Positions 26,253 through 34,462 of a stretch of 64,000 nucleotides of DNA are shown here, piece after piece (the first letter of the stretch is position 1; every line of letters begins with the position of its first letter). Both the position numbers and the translations under genes were made by a program. A model generated the notes under the pieces. The model did not search any database. It was given only the letters and a program-made list of their open reading frames with translations, and was not told the origin of the DNA. Source of the stretch: Gemmatimonadaceae bacterium (GTDB lineage: Bacteria > Gemmatimonadota > Gemmatimonadetes > Gemmatimonadales > Gemmatimonadaceae); assembly GCA_020852815.1 (NCBI GenBank), contig JADZAN010000002.1, positions 124,001-188,000 on the forward strand, given 5' to 3'.

Positions 26253-28499
26253 ATGACGCGTCGCGCCGCGCTGTCTGCGCGCTGGCAGTCCCTTCGAGCG
26301 GCCTTTCGCCGCGATCCGCTGCAGCCGGCGCGCACCCTTCGCGCCGACCTGCGCCTCCACTGGCGCTCGACGCTGGTTGTCACGGCGCTCGTGGCCGGTG
26401 CGGCGACGTTCGACGCGTGGGCCTACACCTGCGGCTTCAACGCGTGCCCCACGGTGGCCGCGATCAAGGCGTTCCAGCCGCCGGAGGGCGGGCGAGTGCT
26501 CGATCGCAACGGGCGACTGCTGGGGCGCCTGACGACGGTCAAGCGGGTGAACGTCCCGCTCGCCAAGGTCCCGTCGCATGTGCGTGAGGCGTTCGTAGCC
26601 ACCGAGGACCGGCGCTTCTACTCGCACGACGGGATCGACTGGCGCGGCTTTGCGCGCGCCGTGTGGCGCAACACCGCGTCGCTCGACGTGCGCGAGGGGT
26701 TCAGCACCATCACGATGCAGGTGGCGCGCAACACCTTCATGGCCGAACGCGAGGCGCTGCAGCGCTCGTTGGGGCGCAAGCTCATCGAGTTGCGGCTGGC
26801 GAAGCTGCTCGAGGACAACCTTACCAAGGACCAGATCCTCGAGCGCTACCTCAACGCGATCTACCTTGGCAACGGCGTGTACGGCGTGGAAGGGGCGAGT
26901 CGCGACCTGTTCGGGAAGCACGTGGGCGAGGTGAGCATCGCCGAGGGGGCCATGCTGGCTGCACTCCCCAAGGGGCCGTCGCTGTACACGCCGCGCCGCG
27001 ACCTGGCGCGTGCGCAGGCGCGCCGCGACCTGGTGCTCGGGCTCATGCGCGAGGAGCGGTATCTCGACGAGATCGGCGTCGCCGCCGCGCGTGCCGAGGA
27101 GCTGGAGATTGCCGAGCGCGAGTGGTCGCCGGCGCAGCCGCACGAGTCGTTCGCGCTCGATGCCATTCGCGCCACGGTCGATTCGGTGTTGCGTGTGAGC
27201 GGCGAACGCATGTCCGAACTCACCGTGTACACCACGCTCGACCTCGCGGCGCAGCAGTCGGGCGAGCGCGCGGTTCGCCTGCATGCCCACCGCATCGAGC
27301 GCGAGACGTGGTGGAGCGGTGACGACGCGGACTATGACGAGGCGCTCGACGACGGCGGCGAGGGGGACTCTGGTCGGGGCACATCCGTCCGGCGCGGCAG
27401 CCGGCAGCTGCAAGGCGCGCTGGTGGCGCTCGATCCGCGCACGGGAGACATTCGCGCGCTGGTGGGTGGCCGGCGTTATGAGCGCGGGAGCTTCAACCGG
27501 GCCATCGCCGCGCGTCGCCAACCCGGCTCGGCGTTCAAGCCGTTCGTCTACGCCGCGGCGCTCACCGCCGGCTTCACCCCTGCCACCATCGTCGACGACG
27601 ATCCGGTCTCGGTGGAGACCGGGCGAGACGTGTGGACTCCGGCCAACTATGGCGACGAGTATCGCGGGCGCGTGACGTTGCGCCAGGCGCTGGCGCAGTC
27701 GGCCAACGCGGCGACCGTGCGGGTCTCCCGCGCCGTGGGCGAGGGGCGGGTGGCCGAGCGTGCGCGCCGCAATGGCATCGCCTCGCGGCTGCAAGCGGTG
27801 CCGTCCATCGCCCTCGGCGCGGTGGAAGTCACGCCGCTGGAGCTGGTCGCCGCGTACGCGCCGTTCGCCAACGGCGGTCTGCGGGTCACGCCGCGCCTCG
27901 TGCGCCGCATCGAGCGGTCGGACAAGAGCCTGCTGTGGGCGTCGGTGGTCAAGACGGAGCCGGTGATGGACCCGCGCGATGCATTCCAGCTGACGTCGAT
28001 GCTGCGTTCCGTCGTGGATGAGGGGACGGGGCGAGCGGTGCGGAGCTCGGGGATCACCGGTCCGGTGGCGGGGAAGACGGGGACGACGAACAACGGCGCC
28101 GACGTCTGGTTCGTGGGCTACACGCCGACGCTGGTGGCCGGCGTCTGGTTCGGCTACGACACGCCGCATTCGTTAGGCTCGGCGGCCAACGGCGGGCGGT
28201 ATGCCGCGCCGGCGTGGGCCGACTTCTACCGGCGCGGCTGGCGCGAGCGCGCCAACGCCGGGGCGTGGAAGGCGCCCGACGGGCTCATTGCGCGCGACAT
28301 CGACCCGGCGACCGGGCTGCTGGCCGAGGAGTGGTGCGACACGCGCCGCCGCGAGTGGTTCAAGCCGGGTACCGAGCCCACGGAGTACTCGTGCGAGAGC
28401 CCGCGCCGCGAACGCGAGGAGTGGCTGCAGGACGTGGAGGACGCCGTCGGCGAGAAGCTGGTGGATCTCTTTCGCCGGATGGTCCGCAAAGGAATGTAG
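26253..28499 (+). CDS. Class A penicillin-binding protein (PBP1-type transglycosylase/transpeptidase)
   Basis: The 748-residue bifunctional peptidoglycan synthase has an N-terminal membrane helix (TLVVTALVAGAATFDAWAY). The GT51 domain at about 75-260 has ATEDRRFYSHDGIDW (catalytic Glu), STITMQVARN and LERYLNAIYLGNGVYGVEGA. The penicillin-binding domain at about 385-680 has GSAFKPFVYAA (SxxK Ser near 425), QSANAATVRV (SxN) and GKTGTTNNGADVWFVGY (KTG). An acidic linker (DDADYDEALDDGGEGDSG) separates the domains. The active sites face the periplasm. The stop codon is overlapped by the AGAAGACG repeat. Confidence 0.93.
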   Translation: MTRRAALSARWQSLRAAFRRDPLQPARTLRADLRLHWRSTLVVTALVAGAATFDAWAYTCGFNACPTVAAIKAFQPPEGGRVLDRNGRLLGRLTTVKRVNVPLAKVPSHVREAFVATEDRRFYSHDGIDWRGFARAVWRNTASLDVREGFSTITMQVARNTFMAEREALQRSLGRKLIELRLAKLLEDNLTKDQILERYLNAIYLGNGVYGVEGASRDLFGKHVGEVSIAEGAMLAALPKGPSLYTPRRDLARAQARRDLVLGLMREERYLDEIGVAAARAEELEIAEREWSPAQPHESFALDAIRATVDSVLRVSGERMSELTVYTTLDLAAQQSGERAVRLHAHRIERETWWSGDDADYDEALDDGGEGDSGRGTSVRRGSRQLQGALVALDPRTGDIRALVGGRRYERGSFNRAIAARRQPGSAFKPFVYAAALTAGFTPATIVDDDPVSVETGRDVWTPANYGDEYRGRVTLRQALAQSANAATVRVSRAVGEGRVAERARRNGIASRLQAVPSIALGAVEVTPLELVAAYAPFANGGLRVTPRLVRRIERSDKSLLWASVVKTEPVMDPRDAFQLTSMLRSVVDEGTGRAVRSSGITGPVAGKTGTTNNGADVWFVGYTPTLVAGVWFGYDTPHSLGSAANGGRYAAPAWADFYRRGWRERANAGAWKAPDGLIARDIDPATGLLAEEWCDTRRREWFKPGTEPTEYSCESPRREREEWLQDVEDAVGEKLVDLFRRMVRKGM

Positions 28500-28525
28500 A
28501 AGACGAGAAGACGAGAAGACGAGAC
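28498..28525 (+). repeat. AGAAGACG 8-mer x3 overlapping the PBP stop codon
   Basis: Three exact 8-bp units plus AGACG start within the TAG stop (28497-28499), in sense orientation. It is the same unit as at the ends of msrB and rho. Confidence 0.9.
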
Positions 28526-28530
28526 GCCTG

Positions 28531-28570
28531 CCCCAGCGAAGGCTGGGGCCTGCCCCAGCGAAGGCTGGGG
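28531..28570. repeat. Tandem CCCCAGC-GAAG-GCTGGGG hairpins
   Basis: Two identical 18-bp perfect hairpins (28531-28548 and 28553-28570; 7-bp stem, loop GAAG) repeat with a 22-bp period just after the AGAAGACG repeat. They may act as terminator or mRNA stabiliser of the PBP transcript. Related copies lie at 12490, 49371, 50202 and 50301. Confidence 0.85.
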
Positions 28571-28645
28571 ACGACATGCGGGGGAGGCGGTAGTTTTCCC
28601 TGAAGTGGCGCTCCTGCACTCCTCCACTCGCCTTCCATCCCATCC

Positions 28646-29605
28646 ATGCCTCGCATTTCGCTCGATCGCATCGCGCGCGCCTCGCGCGAGATCGATCCCG
28701 TTTTCCGGCAGTCGCCGCAGTTCATCGCCGAGTCGTTAGGCGCGGCGCTGGGGGTGACGCTCACCGTGAAGGTCGAGACGGTGAACCCGATTCGCTCCTT
28801 CAAGGGGCGTGGTGCCGACTTCTTCATCCGCGAGCTGGGCGACGCATCGATCCCACTCGTGTGCGCCTCGGCGGGGAACTTCGGGCAGGGGTTGGCCTAC
28901 GCGGCGCGGCGCGTGGGGCAGCGGCTCGATGTCTTCGCCTCTGAGGTGGCCAACCCGCTCAAGGTGGAGCGGATGCGAGCCTTCGGCGCTTCGGTGCGAC
29001 AGGTGGGGCGCGATTTCGACGCGGCCAAGGCGGCGGCGCGGGAGTTCGCGTCGGCCGAGGGCGCGATCTACGTCGAGGACGGGCGCGACGTTGCCATCAG
29101 CGAGGGGGCGGGGTCGATCGCCGTCGAACTCACCGCGGCGCAGGGCGCCCTCGACACCGTCGTCATCCCGTTAGGCAACGGGGCACTGCTGGGCGGGGTG
29201 GCCACGTGGCTACGCGCCCAGGCTCCGTCGGTGCGCATCATCGGCGTCTGCGCACGCGGGGCACCGTCGATGGAGCGCAGCTGGCGACGGCACGCGGTGA
29301 TCGAGACCGCCACCGCAGACACCATCGCCGACGGAATCGCCGTGCGTGTCCCGATCGCCGAGGCCGTCGACGACCTGCAGGGGATTGTTGACGACATCGT
29401 CCTCGTCGACGACGACACGACGTTGCAGGCAATGCGCCTCCTCTTTGCGCACCTGGGGATCGTGGTGGAGCCGGCGGGGGCGGTGGGGGTGGCGGCAATC
29501 ATGGGCGATCGCGCGCGCTACGCGGGGGGGCGCGTGGCGACGATCCTGTGCGGAGGGAACCTGACGGCGGAACAGATCGCGACGTACGCGGTCACCGGCG
29601 CCTGA
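28646..29605 (+). CDS. PLP-dependent threonine/serine dehydratase-like enzyme
   Basis: The 319-residue protein is a fold-type II pyridoxal-phosphate enzyme. PLP lysine lies in NPIRSFKGRGADFF. The substrate loop is CASAGNFGQGLAYAARR (the usual SxGNxAQ). The phosphate-binding loop is VVIPLGNGALLGG, in place of the usual GGGGL. A late TILCGGNLTAEQI contacts the ring nitrogen. It would deaminate threonine or serine to a 2-oxo acid, but racemase or other beta-eliminating roles cannot be excluded. There is no regulatory ACT domain, so it is a short catabolic-type form. Upstream lies the hairpin repeat cluster. Confidence 0.85.
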   Translation: MPRISLDRIARASREIDPVFRQSPQFIAESLGAALGVTLTVKVETVNPIRSFKGRGADFFIRELGDASIPLVCASAGNFGQGLAYAARRVGQRLDVFASEVANPLKVERMRAFGASVRQVGRDFDAAKAAAREFASAEGAIYVEDGRDVAISEGAGSIAVELTAAQGALDTVVIPLGNGALLGGVATWLRAQAPSVRIIGVCARGAPSMERSWRRHAVIETATADTIADGIAVRVPIAEAVDDLQGIVDDIVLVDDDTTLQAMRLLFAHLGIVVEPAGAVGVAAIMGDRARYAGGRVATILCGGNLTAEQIATYAVTGA

Positions 29606-29685
29606 CGGGGCGCGGTAGTGCGGCCATGCGCTGCGGCCATGCGCTGGGGCCGTGCGGCGCGTCCGCGCGATCGGGCCGTGTGGTG

Positions 29686-31011
29686 CTACCCCTCGCGCAG
29701 GACGCCGAGCCAGTCGTTGCGGCTGGCGGAATAGCCCGGGAAGATCGTGGCGGCGTCGGTCGCGCCCATGTGACGGGACAGCAGCTCCGAGAATACGGCG
29801 CGGAAGTCGGTCGTGAGTGCGAGGTCGCGCCCCTCGTGCAGCTGCTCGCGCTCCAACCCGGGCCAGCGTCCGTGCACGCGCCCACCGCGCACCTGACTGC
29901 CGATCGCGAACATCGCCCCCGCGTGGCCGTGATCCGTTCCCCCAGTGCCGTTCTGGCGCGCCATGCGCCCGAACTCCGACATGGTGAGGATCAGGACGTC
30001 GTCCATTCGGTCGCCAAGGTCGGTGACAAAGGCGGCAATGCTGTCGCCAAAGTCCCGTAGGCGTGCGGCGAGCTGCCCCGCGGCACCACCCTGGTTCACG
30101 TGCGTGTCCCATCCGCCCACGTCGGCAAAGGCGATCTCCAGCCCCACGCCGCACTTGATGAGCTGGGCGATCTCGCGCAGGCGCTGCGCGAACGGTGATC
30201 GCGGATACGCCGCGCCGTGCTCCGGGAGGTAGCGCTGCGGGTTGGCCGACCGCAGGAGCTTCACGGCTTCGAACATCTCGCTCCCCGACGCGTGCACCAG
30301 GTCGGCCGTCCCCGTGCGATAGAGCGCCTCGAGTCGTGCCGCCGAGCTGCCGCTGGCGCGCACCGTGAAGTCACCTAACGACGACATCGCGATGGCGGGC
30401 TCTGGCCCCTCGAGGATGCGGGGCGTCTGTGCGGTCATCGCCACCGCCCGGAAGGGCGACGTGGCACTCGTCGCGCCGGAGCCACGCGTGTCGGCGTTGC
30501 GGCTGGCGGTGCTGCCGCTGCCGGCGCACGCCTCGCACGTCCCGGCGACGGCGAGATAGCGGTTGAGCCACCCGTCCGCCGTCGACTTGCGGTCCGGCGT
30601 CCCCGATTCCATGTAGTCCTGCGCATCGAAGTGCGAACGGGTCGCACTGGGGCTCCCCACGGCGTGGATGGGGGCGAGGAGTCCGTCGGCGTACAGCGGC
30701 TGCAACGACGCCAGCGCCGGGTGCAACCCGAAGAAGCCGTCGAGGTCGATGGCCCGGTCACCGGCGTCGCCGGCGCGCGAGGGTGGCGCGATGCCGATGG
30801 TGGGGCGCAGGGCGTAATAGGCGCGCTCGCCGTGGGGGACGACGACGTTGAGCGCGTCCGCGGCGCCGCGCTGGAACAGGCACACGAGCGTCTTCCCGCG
30901 ATGTGCGCGCGGCAACTCGGCGGCCAGCGCCGTGCGACGCAGGAACGACGGGGAGAGGCCGAGGGTGACCAGGGCGAGGGCGCCCGACTTGACGAAGACG
31001 CGGCGGCGCAT
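29686..31011 (-). CDS. DUF1501 protein, Tat-type signal
   Basis: The 441-residue protein begins MRRRVFVKSGALALVTLGLS, a twin-arginine-like signal. The DUF1501 core shows TLVCLFQRGAADALNVVVPH, SHFDAQDYMESGTPD, ADVGGWDTHVNQGG and MSEFGRMARQNGTGGTDHGH. The Asp/His pattern resembles the alkaline phosphatase/sulfatase superfamily, to which DUF1501 is distantly related, but substrate is unknown. The partner DUF1800 gene lies upstream in the same direction with a 78-bp gap; the pair is commonly linked in soil bacteria. A TCCCCCG-type tandem repeat is in the leader, 19 nt from the start. Confidence 0.88.
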   Translation of the reverse strand: MRRRVFVKSGALALVTLGLSPSFLRRTALAAELPRAHRGKTLVCLFQRGAADALNVVVPHGERAYYALRPTIGIAPPSRAGDAGDRAIDLDGFFGLHPALASLQPLYADGLLAPIHAVGSPSATRSHFDAQDYMESGTPDRKSTADGWLNRYLAVAGTCEACAGSGSTASRNADTRGSGATSATSPFRAVAMTAQTPRILEGPEPAIAMSSLGDFTVRASGSSAARLEALYRTGTADLVHASGSEMFEAVKLLRSANPQRYLPEHGAAYPRSPFAQRLREIAQLIKCGVGLEIAFADVGGWDTHVNQGGAAGQLAARLRDFGDSIAAFVTDLGDRMDDVLILTMSEFGRMARQNGTGGTDHGHAGAMFAIGSQVRGGRVHGRWPGLEREQLHEGRDLALTTDFRAVFSELLSRHMGATDAATIFPGYSASRNDWLGVLREG

Positions 31012-31030
31012 GGGAAGGGGCGGAAAGGCG

Positions 31031-31058
31031 GACGGGAGACGGGGGACGGGGGACGGGA
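31031..31058 (-). repeat. TCTCCCG/TCCCCCG x4 tandem repeat in DUF1501 leader
   Basis: Four 7-bp units (GACGGGA, GACGGGG, GACGGGG, GACGGGA on the plus strand) lie 19 nt upstream of the ATG at 31011. The sense strand is C-rich and the complementary strand has G-runs suited to a quadruplex. Confidence 0.88.
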
Positions 31059-31089
31059 GATGGTGTAGCGCGGGGGGCGATACTCGCGA

Positions 31090-32880
31090 TCAACGGCGCT
31101 GGAACTCGGGACTGCCTAACGCGAGGCCGATCACTTGGTCGAGTCCGGCGAGGGGAGCGGCGGGGCGAAGGGGGCGTCGCGGCGGATCGCCGGGCGGGCG
31201 ATCGTCAGGCGAGGGCGCCAGCCCTTCGCGAGCGAGCGGATGCTCGCCGCTCATGAGGATGGCGCGCGTGTCGGACGAGACGGAGCCGCCCAGGAGGGCG
31301 ACGATCACACCATCCACCTGCTGCTCGCGCGGTGCGGCGCGCAACGCGGCGTACGACGGCCACGCCGTCACCCGCGCGCCGGGCACCCGGTTCGCCGCGA
31401 CGGCGAGAGCGAAGTTGATGCGCGACAGGATGGCGCCGGTGTTCATCCATGCGTCGCCGGTCTCCGGCCACCCGTTAGGCGCCTGGTGCCCGAAAATGGG
31501 GGCCCCCAGCCGCGCGACCGCGAGCGACGACGTGGTGGTCGTGTCGGGCTCGGCGCCAAGGGCGCGCGCCGTGCTCACCACCACCTCGAAGGGCGACTTG
31601 ACCTTGGCGCGATAGGCGGCGCGCGTGAAGAACTCCGGCGAGGTGACGATGGTGCGGACCACCTCGCGCAGGTCGCCATCGGTGCGGCGAAAGGTCGCGG
31701 CCGCGCGCTCGACCAGGGCGCCCGGCGGCGAGTCGCTCACGAAGCGCACGGCCAGCTTGCGGGCGATGAAGCGCGCGGTGGCCGGGTGGCGCGCCAGCAA
31801 GTCGAGCACGTCTTCCCCGTCTTCCATCCCCCGCCCGCCCCGGAGTGTGACGCCCAGCACACGTTTTGGCTCGGCGTCGTGCGCGTTGCGATTGAACCAG
31901 AACTCCGGCGCCCCGCTCCGCAGCGGCCGCACACCCCACCCCGTGAGTGCGCGCGCCACCTCGATCACGTCCTGTTGGGTGTAGCCGCCATCCACGCCTA
32001 ACGTGTGCAGCTCGAGCAGCTCGCGCGCATAGTTCTCGTTGAGCCCGCGCGGACGCTGCCCTGCCGGGCGCGGGAGCGGCGGGCGCTGGAGCGGCGGGCG
32101 CTGGACCGCAACGCGCCGCCGCACCGCGCGCGACGACAACGTGCGGTGCGCAGAGTCGGCGACGCTCTGCGCGTTGTCCAGGTACAGCAGCATGGCCGGG
32201 TTCCGCGCCACGCTCCCCAGAAGGTCGCGAAAGCGCCCCAGGACATGCGGGCGAATGGCGTCGCGCTCGTAGTCGGCCAGGAAGTACCGCAACTGTCCCT
32301 TGCCGACATACACGGAGAAGTGATTGAGCCAGAAGTCGGTCATCACTTCTTGCAGCTGTCGTTCGCTCCCCACCGCGCGCGCCACGCGCGCCGCGAGGAT
32401 CTCGCCCACGAACTGGCGATTGCGCCGCGCACCCTGACGCATCGCCACCGAGTCGCCGGCTGCGGGCGCCAGCGCCGGCGGGCGTGTGCGCATGGAGTCA
32501 TCGCGTTGCGGCTGCCGAGCCCGGAGCAGCGCGGGTGGCGGAGCGTCGCGCAACAACTCGGCGGCGCTCCGCGAGGATGACGGGAAGTGCGCGAGCGCAC
32601 GGCGCAACGCGGCGTCGTCGATGCGATCGGGTGTCAACTGCTGCGCGATCCAACGGTCGACGCCCATCGCGCGGATCCGTTCCACTTCACCGGGCCGCGG
32701 ACCGAAGGCGAGGCGGTTGAGGACGTGCCGAGCCTGCTCGTCGCGCCCCAGTTCGCGTTCGTCGACGGCGGGGCGAGGTTGGTCGAAAGCGGACCCGGCG
32801 CGGGATCCCGCGCAGCCGATCATGAGGAGCATCGCACCGAGCGCATGCAACGTGCGGTGGCTGGCGGTCAACACGGTCAT
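31090..32880 (-). CDS. DUF1800 lipoprotein
   Basis: The 596-residue protein has a lipoprotein signal (LHALGAMLLMIGC; Cys near residue 22). The DUF1800 family follows: ARHVLNRLAFGPRPGEVERI, MTDFWLNHFSVYVGKGQ, GLNENYARELLELHTLGVDG, YTQQDVIEVARALTGW and IARKLAVRFVSDSPP. It is predicted to be exported. Its function is unknown, but it is nearly always paired with DUF1501, encoded downstream. A repeated RPPLQRPPLPRP stretch lies mid-protein. The start at 32880 was chosen for the lipobox; an upstream ATG at 32946 would add a non-conserved extension. Confidence 0.86.
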   Translation of the reverse strand: MTVLTASHRTLHALGAMLLMIGCAGSRAGSAFDQPRPAVDERELGRDEQARHVLNRLAFGPRPGEVERIRAMGVDRWIAQQLTPDRIDDAALRRALAHFPSSSRSAAELLRDAPPPALLRARQPQRDDSMRTRPPALAPAAGDSVAMRQGARRNRQFVGEILAARVARAVGSERQLQEVMTDFWLNHFSVYVGKGQLRYFLADYERDAIRPHVLGRFRDLLGSVARNPAMLLYLDNAQSVADSAHRTLSSRAVRRRVAVQRPPLQRPPLPRPAGQRPRGLNENYARELLELHTLGVDGGYTQQDVIEVARALTGWGVRPLRSGAPEFWFNRNAHDAEPKRVLGVTLRGGRGMEDGEDVLDLLARHPATARFIARKLAVRFVSDSPPGALVERAAATFRRTDGDLREVVRTIVTSPEFFTRAAYRAKVKSPFEVVVSTARALGAEPDTTTTSSLAVARLGAPIFGHQAPNGWPETGDAWMNTGAILSRINFALAVAANRVPGARVTAWPSYAALRAAPREQQVDGVIVALLGGSVSSDTRAILMSGEHPLAREGLAPSPDDRPPGDPPRRPLRPAAPLAGLDQVIGLALGSPEFQRR

Positions 32881-33014
32881 GGGGCGAGCTCCGACATCGG
32901 GTGGCGCGCGGTTGGACGCGATGAGGCACACCGCGTTAACCGGCACGGCCGGGGCGTCGGCGCCTCAAATTCCGCTAATCCCGCCGGCGTAGCGCGCCGA
33001 CACTTCTCCTCAGC

Positions 33015-33296
33015 ATGGACCACCTCGGTACCCACGGATCGATGCACGTCCCTCGAATCACCCTGCCGCGGTCGGCCACGTTGCGCGCGACGGCGGAGCT
33101 GGCCACGCCGCTGCGCACCCTTCCGGAGGGCGGTACGCTCGTCCTCGACACCTCGAACCCGGCTCCGAGCGACACGGCGGCACTGCAGCTCCTGCTGGCG
33201 CTACGGCAGGGGCGAGTTGGGCCGGGGCGGGGCTCGGCGGGGCCGGACGGCCGCGTCGGGCACCTGTGCTGCGCCGGCATCGATCCGCTCTGTTGA
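33015..33296 (+). CDS. Short STAS-like protein
   Basis: The 93-residue protein resembles a single STAS domain (anti-sigma-factor antagonist/MlaB type). An N-terminal strand is followed by TLRATAELATPLRTL, then LVLDTSNPAPSDTAALQLLL and LALRQG. The stretch after that is poorly conserved and short, ending CAGIDPLC. Such STAS proteins often lie beside cheY and act in chemotaxis-like or stress switches. It is 76 bp upstream of cheY. The start at 33015 lacks a Shine-Dalgarno sequence; ATG 33042 is an alternative. It could be truncated. Confidence 0.6.
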   Translation: MDHLGTHGSMHVPRITLPRSATLRATAELATPLRTLPEGGTLVLDTSNPAPSDTAALQLLLALRQGRVGPGRGSAGPDGRVGHLCCAGIDPLC

Positions 33297-33372
33297 ACGG
33301 CGCGCGCCGGTACGGCACAGGAGCCGGCGGAACCTCTTCGCCTTGCCACACCACCCATAACGCATTCTCACG

Positions 33373-33738
33373 ATGGGCAAGACAGCATTAGTCGTCGACG
33401 ACTCCACCACGATGCGGGAGATGGTCTCGTACTCGCTCAAGGAAGCGGGCTTCGAGGCTGTGACCGCCGGGAACGGACAGGAGGGGCTCGACGCCCTCGC
33501 CAACCGTTCCGTTGACCTGATCATTTCCGACCTCAACATGCCGGTGATGGACGGGCTGACCTTCATCAAGCACGTGCGCGGTATCGACAGCTGCAAGGGT
33601 GTACCGATCCTCATGCTCACGACCGAGTCGCAGCAGGCAATGAAGGATCAGGCCAAGGCGGCGGGCGCGACCGGGTGGCTCGTCAAGCCGTTCAATCCCG
33701 AGATGCTCCTCAAGGTGATCGCGAAGGTCGTACCCTGA
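33373..33738 (+). CDS. cheY: CheY-like single-domain response regulator
   Basis: The 121-residue protein is a stand-alone receiver. The acidic pair is in LVVDDSTTM, phosphoacceptor Asp near residue 54 in LIISDLNMPVMDG, the switch Thr in ILMLTTES, and Lys near 104 in GWLVKPFNP. The closest resemblance is to chemotaxis CheY rather than to output-domain regulators. It probably transmits kinase signals to a motor or to another effector. It is encoded just upstream of a CheZ-like protein and a REC-REC-CheX protein, both plausible phosphatases for it. No CheA or receptor is present in this window. Confidence 0.9.
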   Translation: MGKTALVVDDSTTMREMVSYSLKEAGFEAVTAGNGQEGLDALANRSVDLIISDLNMPVMDGLTFIKHVRGIDSCKGVPILMLTTESQQAMKDQAKAAGATGWLVKPFNPEMLLKVIAKVVP

Positions 33739-33758
33739 CATCGGCCGTCCCTTCACCA

Positions 33759-34328
33759 ATGTCCACCGACCGCACGACACCGGGCCCGGAACTCACCCCG
33801 GCGCAAGTCCGCGACCGTCTCTCGACGCTGCACTCCACGGTGCTCGAGTCGCTCGACGGGCAGTTTGGCCAGACCCTTGGCGACCTCCAGCAGCTGCGCG
33901 GGCTCCTGGGTGATGCCACGGGAAAGCTCTCGCAGGCGTTCCAGTTGATGGTGCGCCAGGCACAGCTGCAACGCGACATGGCCCGCACGCTCATCGATGA
34001 GGTGGACTCGCCGGCGGCGCGCGACATCCACGAGCTGGCCGGTGAGATCTCCAAGGGGGCGATGCTCGTCGTGCAGAGCCTGCAGTTCGAGGACATGGCC
34101 AACCAGCTCGTGCAGCACGTGGACAAGCGCATTGCCTGGCTCGACTGCTTTGCGCGCGACGCCTCGCTGCTGCGCACCGCGGTGCGCGAGGACATGATCG
34201 GGATGTCGTACGAGGAGTTCCTCGCCGTGGAGGAGCGACTGGCCGAACTGCGCATGCAGCTGGGAGTGTGGGACCGCAAGGTGGTGCAACAGCAGTCGCT
34301 CGACGAGGGCGAGATCGAGCTGTTCTAG
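33759..34328 (+). CDS. CheZ-like helical chemotaxis-associated protein
   Basis: The 189-residue, all-helical hydrophilic protein has a long coiled-coil-prone region (DGQFGQTLGDLQQLRGLLG, QAFQLMVRQAQLQRDMARTL) and the motif VVQSLQFEDMANQLVQHVD. The LQFxDxxxQ pattern recalls CheZ and related phosphatases, in which an Asp and Gln act on phospho-CheY. Overall length and the rest of the sequence differ from enterobacterial CheZ, so this is a family-level guess. It is 20 bp after cheY. The C-terminus is acidic (QQSLDEGEIELF), reminiscent of a CheY-docking tail. Confidence 0.65.
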   Translation: MSTDRTTPGPELTPAQVRDRLSTLHSTVLESLDGQFGQTLGDLQQLRGLLGDATGKLSQAFQLMVRQAQLQRDMARTLIDEVDSPAARDIHELAGEISKGAMLVVQSLQFEDMANQLVQHVDKRIAWLDCFARDASLLRTAVREDMIGMSYEEFLAVEERLAELRMQLGVWDRKVVQQQSLDEGEIELF

Positions 34329-34462
34329 GGGTCGCAGGGGGCACCCCGCCGCTGACGGGGGCGGGGCGCGGGCGGGAAGGTTGGGACTCCGCAACGACCT
34401 GCCGATACTCCGGCAGAGGGCCCGGCTCGCCCCAGGCCCGCCGCTTCAACCGACACCCCACG

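Noticed and set aside
24804-28169. 1121-codon leftward open frame through the penicillin-binding gene
   Set aside because: Only its last ~250 codons (24804-25553) look like a protein. The rest is antisense to clear PBP and TPR-like genes and is Arg/His/Val-rich, as expected of GC-rich shadow frames.
31031-31058. Simple sequencing artefact for the GACGGGG repeat
   Set aside because: The same unit appears at other loci in the same position relative to starts, with unit variants, so an artefact is unlikely.
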